A stretch of DNA of 64,000 nucleotides from Salegentibacter echinorum (GCF_900129445.1 NZ_FQVT01000001.1:372001-436000); one strand, 5' to 3'. Shown: positions 27,534 through 37,150, counted from the first letter of the stretch. A program made the numbers and translations. The notes: generated by a model not told the origin, from the letters alone.

Positions 27534-29060
27534 ATGCCCATAATAGGTTCCCTAATTAAAAGTGTTATAGAACTACGTGACAGCATAGTTTCTGAACCCG
27601 ATGCACAAAAAGCCCAGAGGGAGGTTTTGGTGAAATTGCTAAAAAAAGCAAAGAAAACCCAGTTTGGTAAACATTATGATTTTGAAGCTATTTTAAATTC
27701 TGAAAATATAGAAAAAACCTTTGCCGAAAAGGTACCTTATTTCGATTATAATAAAATGAATGAAGAGTGGTGGCAAAAGCTGCACGACGGTGAGGAAGAT
27801 GTAGCCTGGCCGGGGAGACCTCCTTATTTTGCTTTGAGTTCTGGTACTACCGGTAAATCCAGTAAGCGTATTCCTGTAACCGAAGAAATGATCGATGCGA
27901 TTAGACAAACCGGAATAAACCAGGTTGGAGCTTTAAGTAATTTTGACCTTCCGCCAGATTTCTTTGAAAAAGAAATTATGATGCTGGGAAGTTCTACAGA
28001 TCTTGAAAAAGAAGGAGACCACGAAGAGGGAGAGATTAGTGGAATTTCTGCCAGCCAAATCCCATTTTGGTTTAAGGGCTATTACAAACCGGGCGATGAG
28101 ATCTCTAAAATCCCTGAATGGGATGATAGGGTGCAGCGTATTGCTGAAAATGCGAAAAACTGGGATATTGGTGCCTTAAGTGGAATCCCCTCCTGGTTGG
28201 AGCTTATGATGAAAAAAGTGATTGAATATCATAAGGTAGATAATATTCACGAAGTATGGCCAAATCTGCAGGTTTACACATCTGGAGGAGTAGCTTTTGA
28301 ACCTTATGAAAAAAGTTTTAATGCGCTTTTAAAACACCCTATTACTGTAATTGATACTTATTTGGCTTCTGAAGGTTTTTTAGCCTACCAGGATAGACCA
28401 GATACTACCTCTATGAAATTGGCCTTAAGCAATGGGATTTATTTTGAATTTGTGCCTTTTAAAGCCGAGTATATCAATAAAGATGGCTCATTAGTGGAAG
28501 GTGCGCCGGTAATTTCTATAGAAGATGTTGAGGAGGAGAAAGATTATGTGCTATTAATTAGTACGGTTTCTGGAACCTGGAGGTATTTAATTGGAGATAC
28601 TATTAAGTTTACCAATGTAGAGCGTAAAGAAATTAGAATCACGGGAAGGACTAAGTTTTTCTTAAATGTTGTGGGATCGCAACTTTCAGTAAATAAAATG
28701 AATGATGCCGTGCAGGAGATGGAAGATAAGTTCGATATAAAAATTCCTGAATTCACCCTTGCAGCTGTGAGGATAGAGGGAGAATTCCATCATCATTGGT
28801 ATCTGGGTACAGAAAGCGATATCGATAATGAAAAACTCGCTGAAGCCCTGGATGAATCGCTAAAAAATGCCAATAAAAATTATAAAGTAGCTCGATCTAA
28901 AGCTTTAAAAGGGGTGAAGGTTACTAAAGTACATCCAGATATGTTCCCCGAGTGGAGTGCTGCCAATAAGAAAAAAGGCGGACAGGTTAAGATGGAAAAA
29001 GTAATGGAAGAAGAACGATTTGCTAAGTGGGAAAAGTTTGTAGAAGAACATTCAAGCTGA
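27534..29060 (+). CDS. GH3-family acyl acid-amido synthetase-like protein
   Basis: A 508-residue member of the GH3 family (adenylate-forming, firefly-luciferase fold), best known from plant enzymes that conjugate hormones such as auxin with amino acids. ATP-binding signs are FALSSGTTGKSSKRIPV (about 99-115, motif 1), YTSGGVAFEP near 250 and GDTIKFTNVE near 352. The bacterial substrate is unknown. It is soluble and monocistronic. The start is preceded by an A-rich stretch instead of a Shine-Dalgarno, as usual in this phylum. Family assignment is good; the reaction is inferred. Confidence 0.88.
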   Translation: MPIIGSLIKSVIELRDSIVSEPDAQKAQREVLVKLLKKAKKTQFGKHYDFEAILNSENIEKTFAEKVPYFDYNKMNEEWWQKLHDGEEDVAWPGRPPYFALSSGTTGKSSKRIPVTEEMIDAIRQTGINQVGALSNFDLPPDFFEKEIMMLGSSTDLEKEGDHEEGEISGISASQIPFWFKGYYKPGDEISKIPEWDDRVQRIAENAKNWDIGALSGIPSWLELMMKKVIEYHKVDNIHEVWPNLQVYTSGGVAFEPYEKSFNALLKHPITVIDTYLASEGFLAYQDRPDTTSMKLALSNGIYFEFVPFKAEYINKDGSLVEGAPVISIEDVEEEKDYVLLISTVSGTWRYLIGDTIKFTNVERKEIRITGRTKFFLNVVGSQLSVNKMNDAVQEMEDKFDIKIPEFTLAAVRIEGEFHHHWYLGTESDIDNEKLAEALDESLKNANKNYKVARSKALKGVKVTKVHPDMFPEWSAANKKKGGQVKMEKVMEEERFAKWEKFVEEHSS

Positions 29061-29113
29061 ATTTTTTAAATATTCATCTAATAATCTAAATTTCTTCAAA
29101 AGGAGGATGTCGC

Positions 29114-29788
29114 TCAATCGTCATCCTCTTCTTCGTTTAGTTCATCTACAAGCACCATGATTTCTTCCTGGGAAAGATAAAGTCTTTTTATACGGTTTTT
29201 ATAGGAATCGGCCAGGTTGGCATTATTCAGGATAAAATCTTTTGTGGCAATAATGTATTTTCCCAATCCGTGGTTCACGGCATAGGTGTCTGCGGCGCGC
29301 TCGGCTTCTTTAATATAGTTTTTTGAGGTTAAATATTTAATGCCAAACCAAAGCATATTTGCGCTACTGCGCTCCCGGTAGTCCATAATGTGGCCAAGTT
29401 CATGGCCAATCCACCCAATAAGCACATCAGATGGGGCGTTTTTTACTTCAAAAACCTGATCGTCTATCACCACTTTTTCACTAATTAGGACGTAGTAAGA
29501 GCGATTCTTTTTATTTTTTAACAGCGTAGCCACTTTTGGTTGGGCCTGCATAAAGGACTTTTTAATTTTCTTCTTAAATTTAAATTCTATTGGAGTATCT
29601 TTTAATTCAGGGTAATGGGAAAGCGCTATAAAAGTTTCCCGCCAAATTTCATCTGGCACAATTTTATTTTCAAATTTTAAGGCTTCCTTTTGTTTCATAG
29701 TTTGCTGCGCATAAAGTTTGTTCTCACTTAAATGTCCCAGGAATATAATAGACAAGATTATAAGATATGTTTTTAAAGCTGAATTCAA
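29114..29788 (-). CDS. Secreted zinc metalloprotease-like protein
   Basis: A 224-residue protein with an N-terminal signal peptide (LIILSIIFLGHLSENKLYA, cut near 27-28) and the zinc motif HELGH at 129-133, followed by EAERAAD (161-167), whose acidic residue would be the third ligand of a gluzincin-type peptidase such as M48. The C-terminus is acidic. It should act in the periplasm or outside the cell. Target unknown. It is alone between a convergent GH3 gene and the DUF4168 gene. Confidence 0.75.
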   Translation of the reverse strand: MNSALKTYLIILSIIFLGHLSENKLYAQQTMKQKEALKFENKIVPDEIWRETFIALSHYPELKDTPIEFKFKKKIKKSFMQAQPKVATLLKNKKNRSYYVLISEKVVIDDQVFEVKNAPSDVLIGWIGHELGHIMDYRERSSANMLWFGIKYLTSKNYIKEAERAADTYAVNHGLGKYIIATKDFILNNANLADSYKNRIKRLYLSQEEIMVLVDELNEEEDDD

Positions 29789-29870
29789 ATGGTGAAGTTT
29801 TCCTGTTTCCCCTAAAATTAGGACTTACTAAGAGATTACTCAAAGATGAAGTGATAAAATTAACATAAAA

Positions 29871-29896
29871 AAAAGGCCGCCAATGGCAGCCTTTTT
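29871..29896 (-). terminator. Terminator of the DUF4168 gene
   Basis: Hairpin AAAAGGC-C-GCC / GGC-A-GCCTTTTT flanked by an A-run that reads as a T-run on the minus strand; about 20 bp after the DUF4168 stop. Confidence 0.8.
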
Positions 29897-29915
29897 AAAA
29901 GATAGTGCAGGGAAA

Positions 29916-30395
29916 TTATCCTTGCATTAGTTTTTGTAATCGTTGTTGTAGCTCAGTGTCGGTTTGAAGTGCCATCGCGATTTTTTCATATCTCTGAACT
30001 TCAAGTCCTTCTTCAGAAATAGCATCTTCCATTTCTTTTTGAAATTTACCTTGCATACTTTCAATATCTGCAACTACTTCCTTATGCTTACTCATTTCTT
30101 CCTCTGTTGCATCAACTTCTGTATTTGGGTCTAAAGATGCCTGGTGAATTTTATTAAAACGCTGCACGTCAAATCCGCCATCTTCCACTTTCTTTACCAT
30201 TTCTTGCTGCGCTTTCTGATTTACCATCCTAATTTTCTGGTAAGCATCTGCAAATTTAGCCAATTCGGCATCACTCACATCAACATCTACTTGTTGCTGT
30301 TGTTGCGGCATAGGCTGCGTTTGTGCAAATGTACCTACCGAAGTTACAAGAGCAAATGCAAAAATTAAAGCTGCAAACTTTCTAGAATTAATCAT
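29916..30395 (-). CDS. Secreted DUF4168 protein
   Basis: A 159-residue exported protein. The signal peptide ends at TFAQ (about residue 25), then comes a Gln-rich linker, then two helical repeats of the DUF4168 type (DAELAKFADAYQKI near 41; a later QRYEKIAMALQTD near 133). The family function is unknown; it may be periplasmic or surface-bound. Its own terminator lies just downstream, so it is likely a single-gene unit. Confidence 0.85.
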   Translation of the reverse strand: MINSRKFAALIFAFALVTSVGTFAQTQPMPQQQQQVDVDVSDAELAKFADAYQKIRMVNQKAQQEMVKKVEDGGFDVQRFNKIHQASLDPNTEVDATEEEMSKHKEVVADIESMQGKFQKEMEDAISEEGLEVQRYEKIAMALQTDTELQQRLQKLMQG

Positions 30396-30633
30396 AACTG
30401 TTGTTTATTGTTTTACATTTAAAACCTCCAAACTATAAAGACCCTGTGACGATACAAAGAAAGCGGGGCTTTTTTTTTACTTTTTGAGAAAATATTAACC
30501 TTAACAACTAAGTCTGTTAAAATGTTAGTTTAAAAAAAGCGTTTTTAAAGAACTTGAGTCGCTTTATATTCGAATTTAGCTCAACTTAAATTCTCAAGCA
30601 AAATGTATTTCTGTCTAAGACAATTTAACTCAA

Positions 30634-31431
30634 TTAGTTCTGTTTTATTAATCCCATATCAGTTATTGTGCGCAACACGCCATTCTCATTATTATCATAG
30701 GCCGTAATATACTGGCTGGCATTAACAATTTCTGGATGGGCATTCTTCATAGCATAGCTATACCTGGCATTCTGCATCATTTCCAGGTCATTAAGGTAAT
30801 CACCAAATACCAGGGTTTCTTCAGGAGAAATATTCATTTCCTTTTGAATGCCTTTTATCGCATTCCCCTTATTAGCGGTTTTAGAAGTAATATCTATAAA
30901 GATATTGGCTGCGATGGCTACTTTAAAATCTTCGTTATAGTCTTTAAAATGCGGATAGGTATGTTCTTCCACACCATTATAATTGCAAAAAGTTACTTTT
31001 AAAATAGTATCGTCTACCTGGGTGAGATCTTCTACTTTTTCAATTTTCTTGTAGAATTTATTAATTTCCCGGTAAAAATCTTCGTCTTTACTTTCTATAT
31101 AAGCCGATTTCTTTCCGCAGAGCACCATTTGGGTATCTGGAAGTTCGCGTCCTTTTCTTATAAATTGAAATGCCGCTTCTTTATCTAGGGGATTAACGTA
31201 AAGATCTTTTCCTTTATAAACTACGTGGGTTCCATTTTCAGCAAAAAAAAGCATACGGTCTTTAATGCGATCAAATTTACTTTCCAGGTTATAAAACTGG
31301 CGGCCACTGGCCACAGAAAACATAATTCCCTGATTGGTTAATGACTCTTCAATTTCCCAAAAATCGGGATGGATTTCATGTTGATCGTTCAACAAAGTAC
31401 CATCCATATCTGTAATAATTAATTTTATCAT
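30634..31431 (-). CDS. Cof-type HAD-superfamily hydrolase
   Basis: A 265-residue cytoplasmic phosphatase of HAD subfamily IIB. Motif I is ITDMDGTLL (D8 nucleophile, D10 acid/base), motif II is SVASGRQ, and motif IV is FGDYLNDLEMM near 215-225. The cap of type C2B lies between. Cof enzymes dephosphorylate sugar phosphates, pyridoxal phosphate or FMN; which applies here is not visible. No operon partner. Confidence 0.9.
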   Translation of the reverse strand: MIKLIITDMDGTLLNDQHEIHPDFWEIEESLTNQGIMFSVASGRQFYNLESKFDRIKDRMLFFAENGTHVVYKGKDLYVNPLDKEAAFQFIRKGRELPDTQMVLCGKKSAYIESKDEDFYREINKFYKKIEKVEDLTQVDDTILKVTFCNYNGVEEHTYPHFKDYNEDFKVAIAANIFIDITSKTANKGNAIKGIQKEMNISPEETLVFGDYLNDLEMMQNARYSYAMKNAHPEIVNASQYITAYDNNENGVLRTITDMGLIKQN

Positions 31432-31719
31432 AGCAAAAAATTAGCTGCAAATATAGGCAAAACCTTTGTATATAGCGGTTTAAAGCATAAACAAAGACTT
31501 TATTGCCATAGATTTTTGTTACCGAATGATTTGGCTTTTGTATAAAAAGAAAACTCAAGTCAAATCGAAAGTTAAAATAAACCTCACAGAAATCTAATCC
31601 CACATAGCTTTTGGGACTGTGAGTCTCTCATATCAAGGGATCTTTAGGAATGGATTCAAAAAAAATGTTTAAAGATACAGGTACCGAACAGAATAAATTC
31701 TAAATAGTATTGCTGTTTA

Positions 31720-32076
31720 CTAAAACAAGATGGCATCTACAATCCCTCCCACAATAGCAAGGATGATTGCCAGCCACAGAGAGGGAAGAAATCCTCGCGT
31801 ATTGAAATCTGAAGTAAAATGATCGGCAATTTCAATAATAATGGCATACGCGACTACCCTGGTGATAAAGCCAATACCCAGGAAATAGAAAATACCCAGG
31901 GTGGCGACATTAAGCAGAAATGTAAGGAGCCAGCTTAATAAAAAGCTTAGTATTCCTATAAGCAAAGCTACAATAATGGCTGTTCTAAATCCCTTTAAAG
32001 TTACATCTTTTAAAATGTTTGCAGCGACAAGTAGCACCAGGGCATCTATCACAATATGGACAATCCATTGCAACAT
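31720..32076 (-). CDS. Phage holin family 4-like membrane protein (YvlD-like)
   Basis: A 118-residue protein made of four hydrophobic helices with short loops, starting MLQWIVHIVIDALVLLVAAN and ending GGIVDAILF. This matches the YvlD/DUF360 group that databases call phage holin family. There is no phage context, so a lysis role is not implied; these are chromosomal membrane proteins, often linked with envelope stress in other bacteria. Confidence 0.82.
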   Translation of the reverse strand: MLQWIVHIVIDALVLLVAANILKDVTLKGFRTAIIVALLIGILSFLLSWLLTFLLNVATLGIFYFLGIGFITRVVAYAIIIEIADHFTSDFNTRGFLPSLWLAIILAIVGGIVDAILF

Positions 32077-32147
32077 GGTCTTAGATATTTATTGATTATG
32101 ACCTAAAGATATAAAAAATATACTTTTAATTTTTGTAAATATTATGT

Positions 32148-32777
32148 TTAAAAACGGTCTTTTAGGGTAGCGGGTTTCTGATTAAAGACCACTTCCCATA
32201 TCGCTTTAAAATTGGCAAGCTGCTCCCGTCTTTTAATTTTTTCTGAAGAGGTGTAAGCGATTGGTTGGGCTTCGAAACCTTTATAATTCAACCCTATGTT
32301 ATTGGCTATAAAAAGACTTCTTGGCACGTGGAATTTTTGGGTAACAACTATGGCACTTTCCAGGTTAAAAACGGCTTTAGAGCGATACATACTATCATAA
32401 GTATCGAAACCAGCGTGATCTAAAACAATATCTTTTGAAGGTACACCTTTTTTTAAAAGGTAATTTTTAATCGCATTCACTTCATCATAATCATCGGTTT
32501 TATGATCACCGCTAACAAGAAAATTTTCAACTTTATTTAATTGATATAGCAAATAAGCTGCCTCTACCCGATCTTGCAGAATAGGGGAGAGTTTCCCATT
32601 AGCATGTACGCTGGCACCCAGGATAATCGCAGTTTTTGCCGGCGGAATTTCAGTGGCTTCCGAATATATTTGAGAAGCCGTTTCTTTGGCAATATAGGCT
32701 TCCAGCCCAAAAATAATGAGCGTGCCTACTATGATAAATAGCGCGAAAGCCAGAATAATTTTCTTTAATATCCTCAT
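32148..32777 (-). CDS. ElyC/SanA/YdcF-family (DUF218) protein
   Basis: A 209-residue protein with one N-terminal membrane anchor (about 8-27) and a DUF218 domain: AIILGASVHANGKLSPILQD near residues 50-69, VSGDHKTDDYDEVNAI near 89-104 and VVTQKFHVPRSLFI near 144-157. It resembles E. coli SanA, which affects vancomycin exclusion at high temperature. Probably envelope-linked; the catalytic role is not known. Confidence 0.87.
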   Translation of the reverse strand: MRILKKIILAFALFIIVGTLIIFGLEAYIAKETASQIYSEATEIPPAKTAIILGASVHANGKLSPILQDRVEAAYLLYQLNKVENFLVSGDHKTDDYDEVNAIKNYLLKKGVPSKDIVLDHAGFDTYDSMYRSKAVFNLESAIVVTQKFHVPRSLFIANNIGLNYKGFEAQPIAYTSSEKIKRREQLANFKAIWEVVFNQKPATLKDRF

Positions 32778-33217
32778 AGGGTTGCCTTCAATTATACCCC
32801 GAAGATAATGAATTATACTTACCAGAAGTGATGAAAATAATTCTGATTCATTATTGTTTGGTAAAGAAGCAAGATCTCTTTCGCTGCAAGAAAAAAGAGC
32901 AGAGACTAAATTGTAAGTAAGCGATAATCTTAATTTTTCATGTTCTTCAACGAACTCTTTTTCATGAAGATTTCAAATAGCAAGGAGGGTTAGGAAAATC
33001 TGGGTAAAATAAAACTAAAGCACTTTACCTAAACCTTGTTATGGTGGCAATAGAAGCTATTTTAATTCATTGGTTTAAAAATTAAAAGTTTGAAACAATT
33101 TACCCTCAAATGGGTATTTTCTTGTGTCCTTCTACAATCTACTTTTATTCCTGTAAAACTGAATCAAGTATCACATTTTTAATCAGTTACAATTTACTAA
33201 CCTTTAAAACCAGGATT
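32778..33217. other. Intergenic region upstream of the beta-barrel gene, 440 bp
   Basis: No gene is seen. An ATG at 33110 is in frame with the beta-barrel gene but gives an un-signal-like N-terminus and lies inside the TACCC-N6-GGGTA palindrome, so it is not used. The rest is AT-rich. Confidence 0.55.
33101..33128 (+). promoter_or_regulatory. TACCC-N6-GGGTA palindrome with conserved tail, copy 1
   Basis: TACCC (33101-33105) and GGGTA (33112-33116) are inverted arms, followed by TTTTCTTGTGTC. The same arrangement occurs at 37579-37609 with GGGTATTTTTTTGTGTC, a 16 of 17 match over the right arm and tail. It lies about 100 bp before the beta-barrel start. It is a candidate operator or promoter element, perhaps for the nearby LuxR-type regulator. 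Confidence 0.55.
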
Positions 33218-33901
33218 ATGAAAACGATTTTAAAAATTAGTTGGGCACTCTTTTTCTTGTGCTTATCGGCAACGGGATTTTCGCAAGAACAGTTTAATAG
33301 CGATAATAAAGAGGAAAATATTAAGATACGTCCTATTAGAATAGGCGTAAAAATGGGTTTTCCCAATTTAATTGGAGGCAATTTGGAGTACGTTACTCCA
33401 TTATTAAATGACAAACTCGCCGTATTTTTAGATTATTCCAAACTCAATTCAGATTTAATTAAGGAGGCTTTGGCATTAGGATCAGGAAGCGGTGAAGACG
33501 ATCAACTAGATTTTAGCTATCTGGAAGGAGGCCTGCAGTATTACTTTTTTAAACCGGGTAGGGGTCTATATGCGGGGGTAAGTTATGGTTCAATAAAATT
33601 AGAAGCCACGCTAAATGATATAAGTTCTAATGAAGATCCTAATAGAACGGGTACCGGAAAAATAGATTTTAACAATAATTCGTTCAACATAAAATTGGGC
33701 GCCAAACTCGGCGGACTTTTCTACTTCCGCCCAGAAATTGGGTATTCATTTACTGCCTTGCCAAATTCTGTTCCCATGAAGGTTGTTTTTGAAGATGGAA
33801 GCAGGGAACAGCAAACAGAGCAGCTTATTGATGATGAGTCTCCCCAGAACCTGCTGCTTAAAGGCTATATGATAAACTTAGGAATTGGATTCGCTTTTTA
33901 G
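33218..33901 (+). CDS. Outer-membrane beta-barrel-like protein
   Basis: About 227 residues from the ATG at 33218, chosen because it begins a clean signal peptide (MKTILKISWALFFLCLSA..GFSQ). The mature part has alternating strands with aromatic ends (LEYVTPLLNDKLAVFLDYSK; GGLQYYFFKPGRGLYAGVSYG; a C-terminal MINLGIGFAF) and matches small outer-membrane barrels of Bacteroidota. Function unknown. It heads a set with an unrecognised gene, a TPR kinase and a LuxR regulator, and is preceded by the TACCC palindrome. Confidence 0.75.
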   Translation: MKTILKISWALFFLCLSATGFSQEQFNSDNKEENIKIRPIRIGVKMGFPNLIGGNLEYVTPLLNDKLAVFLDYSKLNSDLIKEALALGSGSGEDDQLDFSYLEGGLQYYFFKPGRGLYAGVSYGSIKLEATLNDISSNEDPNRTGTGKIDFNNNSFNIKLGAKLGGLFYFRPEIGYSFTALPNSVPMKVVFEDGSREQQTEQLIDDESPQNLLLKGYMINLGIGFAF

Positions 33902-33996
33902 GCTGAAGAAAATGGGGGATTTAACCCGAAAATCTCCCCAGGCTTTATTGCTATAAGTTGTAAATTGGAGTGTTATTAACCATAAAAACAAAAGTC

Positions 33997-34602
33997 ATGG
34001 GAGAAATTTATGATCCAATAGGAACCTTTCGCTGTAAGAAGAAAGCTAGAAAAGTTGAGCTTAACCTGGGCATATATTTTCCAGTTATGCGAAATGAGCA
34101 GGGGCAGCCCAATAAGGTAAAGCTTAAGAAACCCAAGCTATTCACGATAAAGTCCAATTTGCTGCCGGCCGTTTTGATTATCATAAGACCAAAAAAGCAA
34201 GCTTATAGAAGGGATGAAGAAGAAGATATAAATGAAGATCTTAGACAATTGGAAGATCATAGACAAGTGATGGTGGACGTGATGGCCAGAAAAGGAGAGT
34301 CCATACAAGAACCTATCAAGGACATCGAGTCTTTTTCAAAAAATGTATGCAAAAAAGAACTGAGCGATGATTCAGAAATAAAGCATATTGCCGTGATTGT
34401 TTTCCACTCCAATCATAGAAAAAAACGGATAAAAAAATGCTTTGAGGGTTTTTGGAAATTGCGGACCAAGGGATTGGAAGAGAATCGCAATACACCGGGT
34501 AATGTAGATCTCGATTTTGGTACGTATTATAGTGGTCATTGTGCAAAGGATATTGACGTGCGCCCGGAAACTTCCGGAGGTAGCATTTTAGTAGGCGTAT
34601 AA
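33997..34602 (+). CDS. Unrecognised protein before the TPR histidine kinase
   Basis: About 202 residues from ATG 33997 (an in-frame ATG at 33970 adds nine residues). No family is recognised. It has no signal peptide or membrane helix; the N-terminus MGEIYDPIGTFRCKKKARKV is basic, the middle is charged (RRDEEEDINEDLRQLEDH), and the end is glycine-rich (TSGGSILVGV). Four cysteines are scattered. The next gene, a kinase, starts 2 bases after its stop at a TTG, so the two must be translationally coupled, and a role in the same signalling pathway is likely. It may be a cytoplasmic partner. Confidence 0.6.
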   Translation: MGEIYDPIGTFRCKKKARKVELNLGIYFPVMRNEQGQPNKVKLKKPKLFTIKSNLLPAVLIIIRPKKQAYRRDEEEDINEDLRQLEDHRQVMVDVMARKGESIQEPIKDIESFSKNVCKKELSDDSEIKHIAVIVFHSNHRKKRIKKCFEGFWKLRTKGLEENRNTPGNVDLDFGTYYSGHCAKDIDVRPETSGGSILVGV

Positions 34603-34604
34603 TT

Positions 34605-36374
34605 TTGAAAACCAGGATTAGCCATATTATCCTAATTGCAGCAAGTTTCTTGCTTGCTGCTTTTTGCTATTCGCAAAGTGGGCAGCTTAAGCACGTGGAT
34701 AGTTTGTTGCAGGCTCGGGAAACCGGGCAGGCTTTTGAAATCCTTCAGCTAATAGATACTTTAAAATTAAAAAAAGCCCAAAAAGCTAAATATTATTTCT
34801 TGTTGGCCAATGCCCGGGAATTAAATAACCAAACCGATAAAAGTTTTAAAAACTGGTTAATCGCGAAAAAAAAATACCTGGAACTGGATAGTCTCCATAA
34901 AGTGGCATTAATCAATCTTCAAATAGCACAATCCCTAAACTCCCTGCGAGATAGCAGCCTAAAGCCACAGCCTTTTATGGACGAATATTTAAAATATGCA
35001 GAAAATTATAATGATCCCGCATTGTTGGCTTCGGCTTATATGCAATTGGGGAAAATTTTTATTAATTCAGAACCGCAAAAAACGATTGGATTTTTCAACA
35101 AAGCTTTAATAGAAAACCTAAAAACAGACGATGTTCTGCTCAATGCGAAAATCCATCATAACCTGGGGGTATTATATGGAGAACATACCCAGCATAAAGA
35201 TTCTGCTTTTTATCATTATGAAATTGCGCTGGAAGAATATAAAAAGCAGCAGCTTACAGACTATATTTCTTATATCCATAACAATAAGGCATCTATTCAT
35301 AAACAGTTAAAACAATACGACTCGGCTGTCTATTATTATAAGCTTGCCGATTCTATTTCGGCAAAAGAATTTGCCAAAGAAAACAAGCGGTTTTTATATC
35401 AAAACTTATCTGGTACCTATGAGTTACAAGAAGATTTTGGAAATGCCCTTAAGTATTTAAAACTTCAAAATGCATATCGGGATAGCATCAATCAAGATGA
35501 ACAGAATAAAGCCATTCTGGAACTTCAGACCAAATATGAAACAGAGAAAAAGGAAAATGAAAACCTAAAACTCCGTCAACATAAAACCAGGCTCTGGGTT
35601 GCTTTGGGAGCATTGTTCTTAATACTATTACTGGCGTACCTGGCTTACCGTAACCTTCAGCATAAAAAGAAAATTACCGATAAGGAACACGAAGTACAGC
35701 GGGAGAAACTGGAAAGTTCCTTAAAAGAACAAGAGCTTGCTGGTTTGGACGCTATGATTGAGGGACAGGAAAAAGAGCGACAACGTATCGCTAACGATCT
35801 CCACGATAACTTGGGCAGCTTATTGGCTACGTTAAAATTACATTTTCAGAATTTAAAGCTTAAAAAAGATCGTTTAAAAGTTGAAGAAGATAAATTATTG
35901 CAACAAACCGATGATCTTATTGACGAAGCTTACCAACAGGTACGCAGAATTGCCCATGCAAAAAACGCCGGGGTTAAGGCCAATGAAGGCTTGCTTCCAG
36001 CTGTTAAAAATTTTGCAAGCAAAGTTTCGGCTTCCAAAAAACTGGTAATACAAGTAGAAGATCACGGCATGGAAGAACGTCTGGAAAACTCTCTGGAAAT
36101 TACCATTTTTAGGATTATTCAGGAATTAATAACCAATGTGATTAAGCACGCCAGAGCCAAAGAGGTGATAATCCATATTACCCACCATGGCGATGTTATT
36201 AACTTAATGCTAGAGGACGATGGGGAGGGATTTGTCCCAGATAGAATAAAGCTAAGGGAAGGGATGGGCATTCACTCCATCCAAAGACGGGTTGAGCATC
36301 TGGGCGGAACGGTAGATATAGAGTCTGTCTTGGGGAAAGGAACAACAGTGATTATTAATATTCCTGTATCATGA
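34605..36374 (+). CDS. TPR-containing sensor histidine kinase (NarL-type)
   Basis: A 589-residue membrane kinase. It starts at TTG (34605), two bases after the previous stop; this start gives a full signal peptide (KTRISHIILIAASFLLAAF), and no ATG does. Residues about 30-300 form TPR repeats in the periplasm, one membrane helix follows (about 330-348), then a coiled coil, the HisKA_3 box ERQRIANDLHDNLGS with H400, and a HATPase domain with a DDGEGF G-box near the end. The cognate regulator overlaps its stop by 4 bases (ATGA). The signal sensed is unknown. Confidence 0.9.
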   Translation: MKTRISHIILIAASFLLAAFCYSQSGQLKHVDSLLQARETGQAFEILQLIDTLKLKKAQKAKYYFLLANARELNNQTDKSFKNWLIAKKKYLELDSLHKVALINLQIAQSLNSLRDSSLKPQPFMDEYLKYAENYNDPALLASAYMQLGKIFINSEPQKTIGFFNKALIENLKTDDVLLNAKIHHNLGVLYGEHTQHKDSAFYHYEIALEEYKKQQLTDYISYIHNNKASIHKQLKQYDSAVYYYKLADSISAKEFAKENKRFLYQNLSGTYELQEDFGNALKYLKLQNAYRDSINQDEQNKAILELQTKYETEKKENENLKLRQHKTRLWVALGALFLILLLAYLAYRNLQHKKKITDKEHEVQREKLESSLKEQELAGLDAMIEGQEKERQRIANDLHDNLGSLLATLKLHFQNLKLKKDRLKVEEDKLLQQTDDLIDEAYQQVRRIAHAKNAGVKANEGLLPAVKNFASKVSASKKLVIQVEDHGMEERLENSLEITIFRIIQELITNVIKHARAKEVIIHITHHGDVINLMLEDDGEGFVPDRIKLREGMGIHSIQRRVEHLGGTVDIESVLGKGTTVIINIPVS

Positions 36375-36988
36375 TTCGATTAGCAATAGCAGAAGACCAT
36401 TTGGCCCTAATAGACGGCATTAAAATATTCTTTGAATATGAAGAAGATATAGAGTTTGTTGGTTTTGCCCAAAACGGACAGGAGCTTTGTGAGCTGGTTA
36501 AACGAAAAAGGCCCAACCTTATTATTACCGATATAAGAATGCCTGTAATGGATGGCATAGAAGCCACTCGAAAAATCTTGAAAAATTATCCCGAAATTAA
36601 AATTATTGCTTTTACGATGTTTGACCAGGACGCTGCGGTTTCCCAAATGTTAAAGGCAGGGGCAAAAGGTTATATACTTAAAAACTCAAGTCTTAAAGAA
36701 TTGCTTTTCGCAATGCGGCAGGTACATAAAGGGGAAACCTATTACGACCCGAATATTACATTGGAATCATCTGGTGAAACCTCTAAAACCAAAGGCGTAC
36801 TTACCAGAAGACAGCACGAAATATTAAAATTAATTGCTAAGGGAAAAACCAATCAAGAAATAGCCGAACAACTTTTTATTGGAAAAACTACGGTAGAAAC
36901 TCATAGAAAGAACATGATTAGAAAACTGGACCTTCATGGTGCCGGCGAATTATTGCGATATGCCCTGGAGAAGAAGTATGATTTTTAG
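36371..36988 (+). CDS. LuxR/NarL-family response regulator
   Basis: A 205-residue regulator: an N-terminal receiver (acidic pocket E8-D9, phospho-acceptor D54 in IITDIRMPVMDG, lysine in GYILKNSS) and a C-terminal LuxR-type HTH (LTRRQHEILKLIAKGKTNQE, then TTVETHRKNMIRKL). It overlaps the upstream kinase by 4 bases and is its natural partner. The palindrome TACCC-N6-GGGTA flanks the set on both sides and is a candidate target; that is inference. Confidence 0.93.
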   Translation: MIRLAIAEDHLALIDGIKIFFEYEEDIEFVGFAQNGQELCELVKRKRPNLIITDIRMPVMDGIEATRKILKNYPEIKIIAFTMFDQDAAVSQMLKAGAKGYILKNSSLKELLFAMRQVHKGETYYDPNITLESSGETSKTKGVLTRRQHEILKLIAKGKTNQEIAEQLFIGKTTVETHRKNMIRKLDLHGAGELLRYALEKKYDF

Positions 36989-37150
36989 AAATTACATACA
37001 AAATCTTGTCCTGAATTGTATATCAATTGGATTCAGGACAAGACAGTTTAGCCTGCATTATTCATATTTCTCAATGAATTTCTCTGATCATTTCAACCTT
37101 GTCGCAGTAGAGCATTGAACTTAATTCCGCGAATATTCCGGTTTAAGTGA

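Noticed and set aside
31720-32076. Prophage, suggested by a holin-type gene
   Set aside because: No phage genes are around it, and YvlD-like proteins are ordinary chromosomal membrane proteins.
33110-33217. Upstream ATG in frame with the beta-barrel gene
   Set aside because: It lies inside the palindrome and gives no signal peptide; ATG 33218 starts a clean one.
36936-37118. 60-codon frame at the end of the response regulator
   Set aside because: Overlaps the regulator in another frame and has no family-like sequence.
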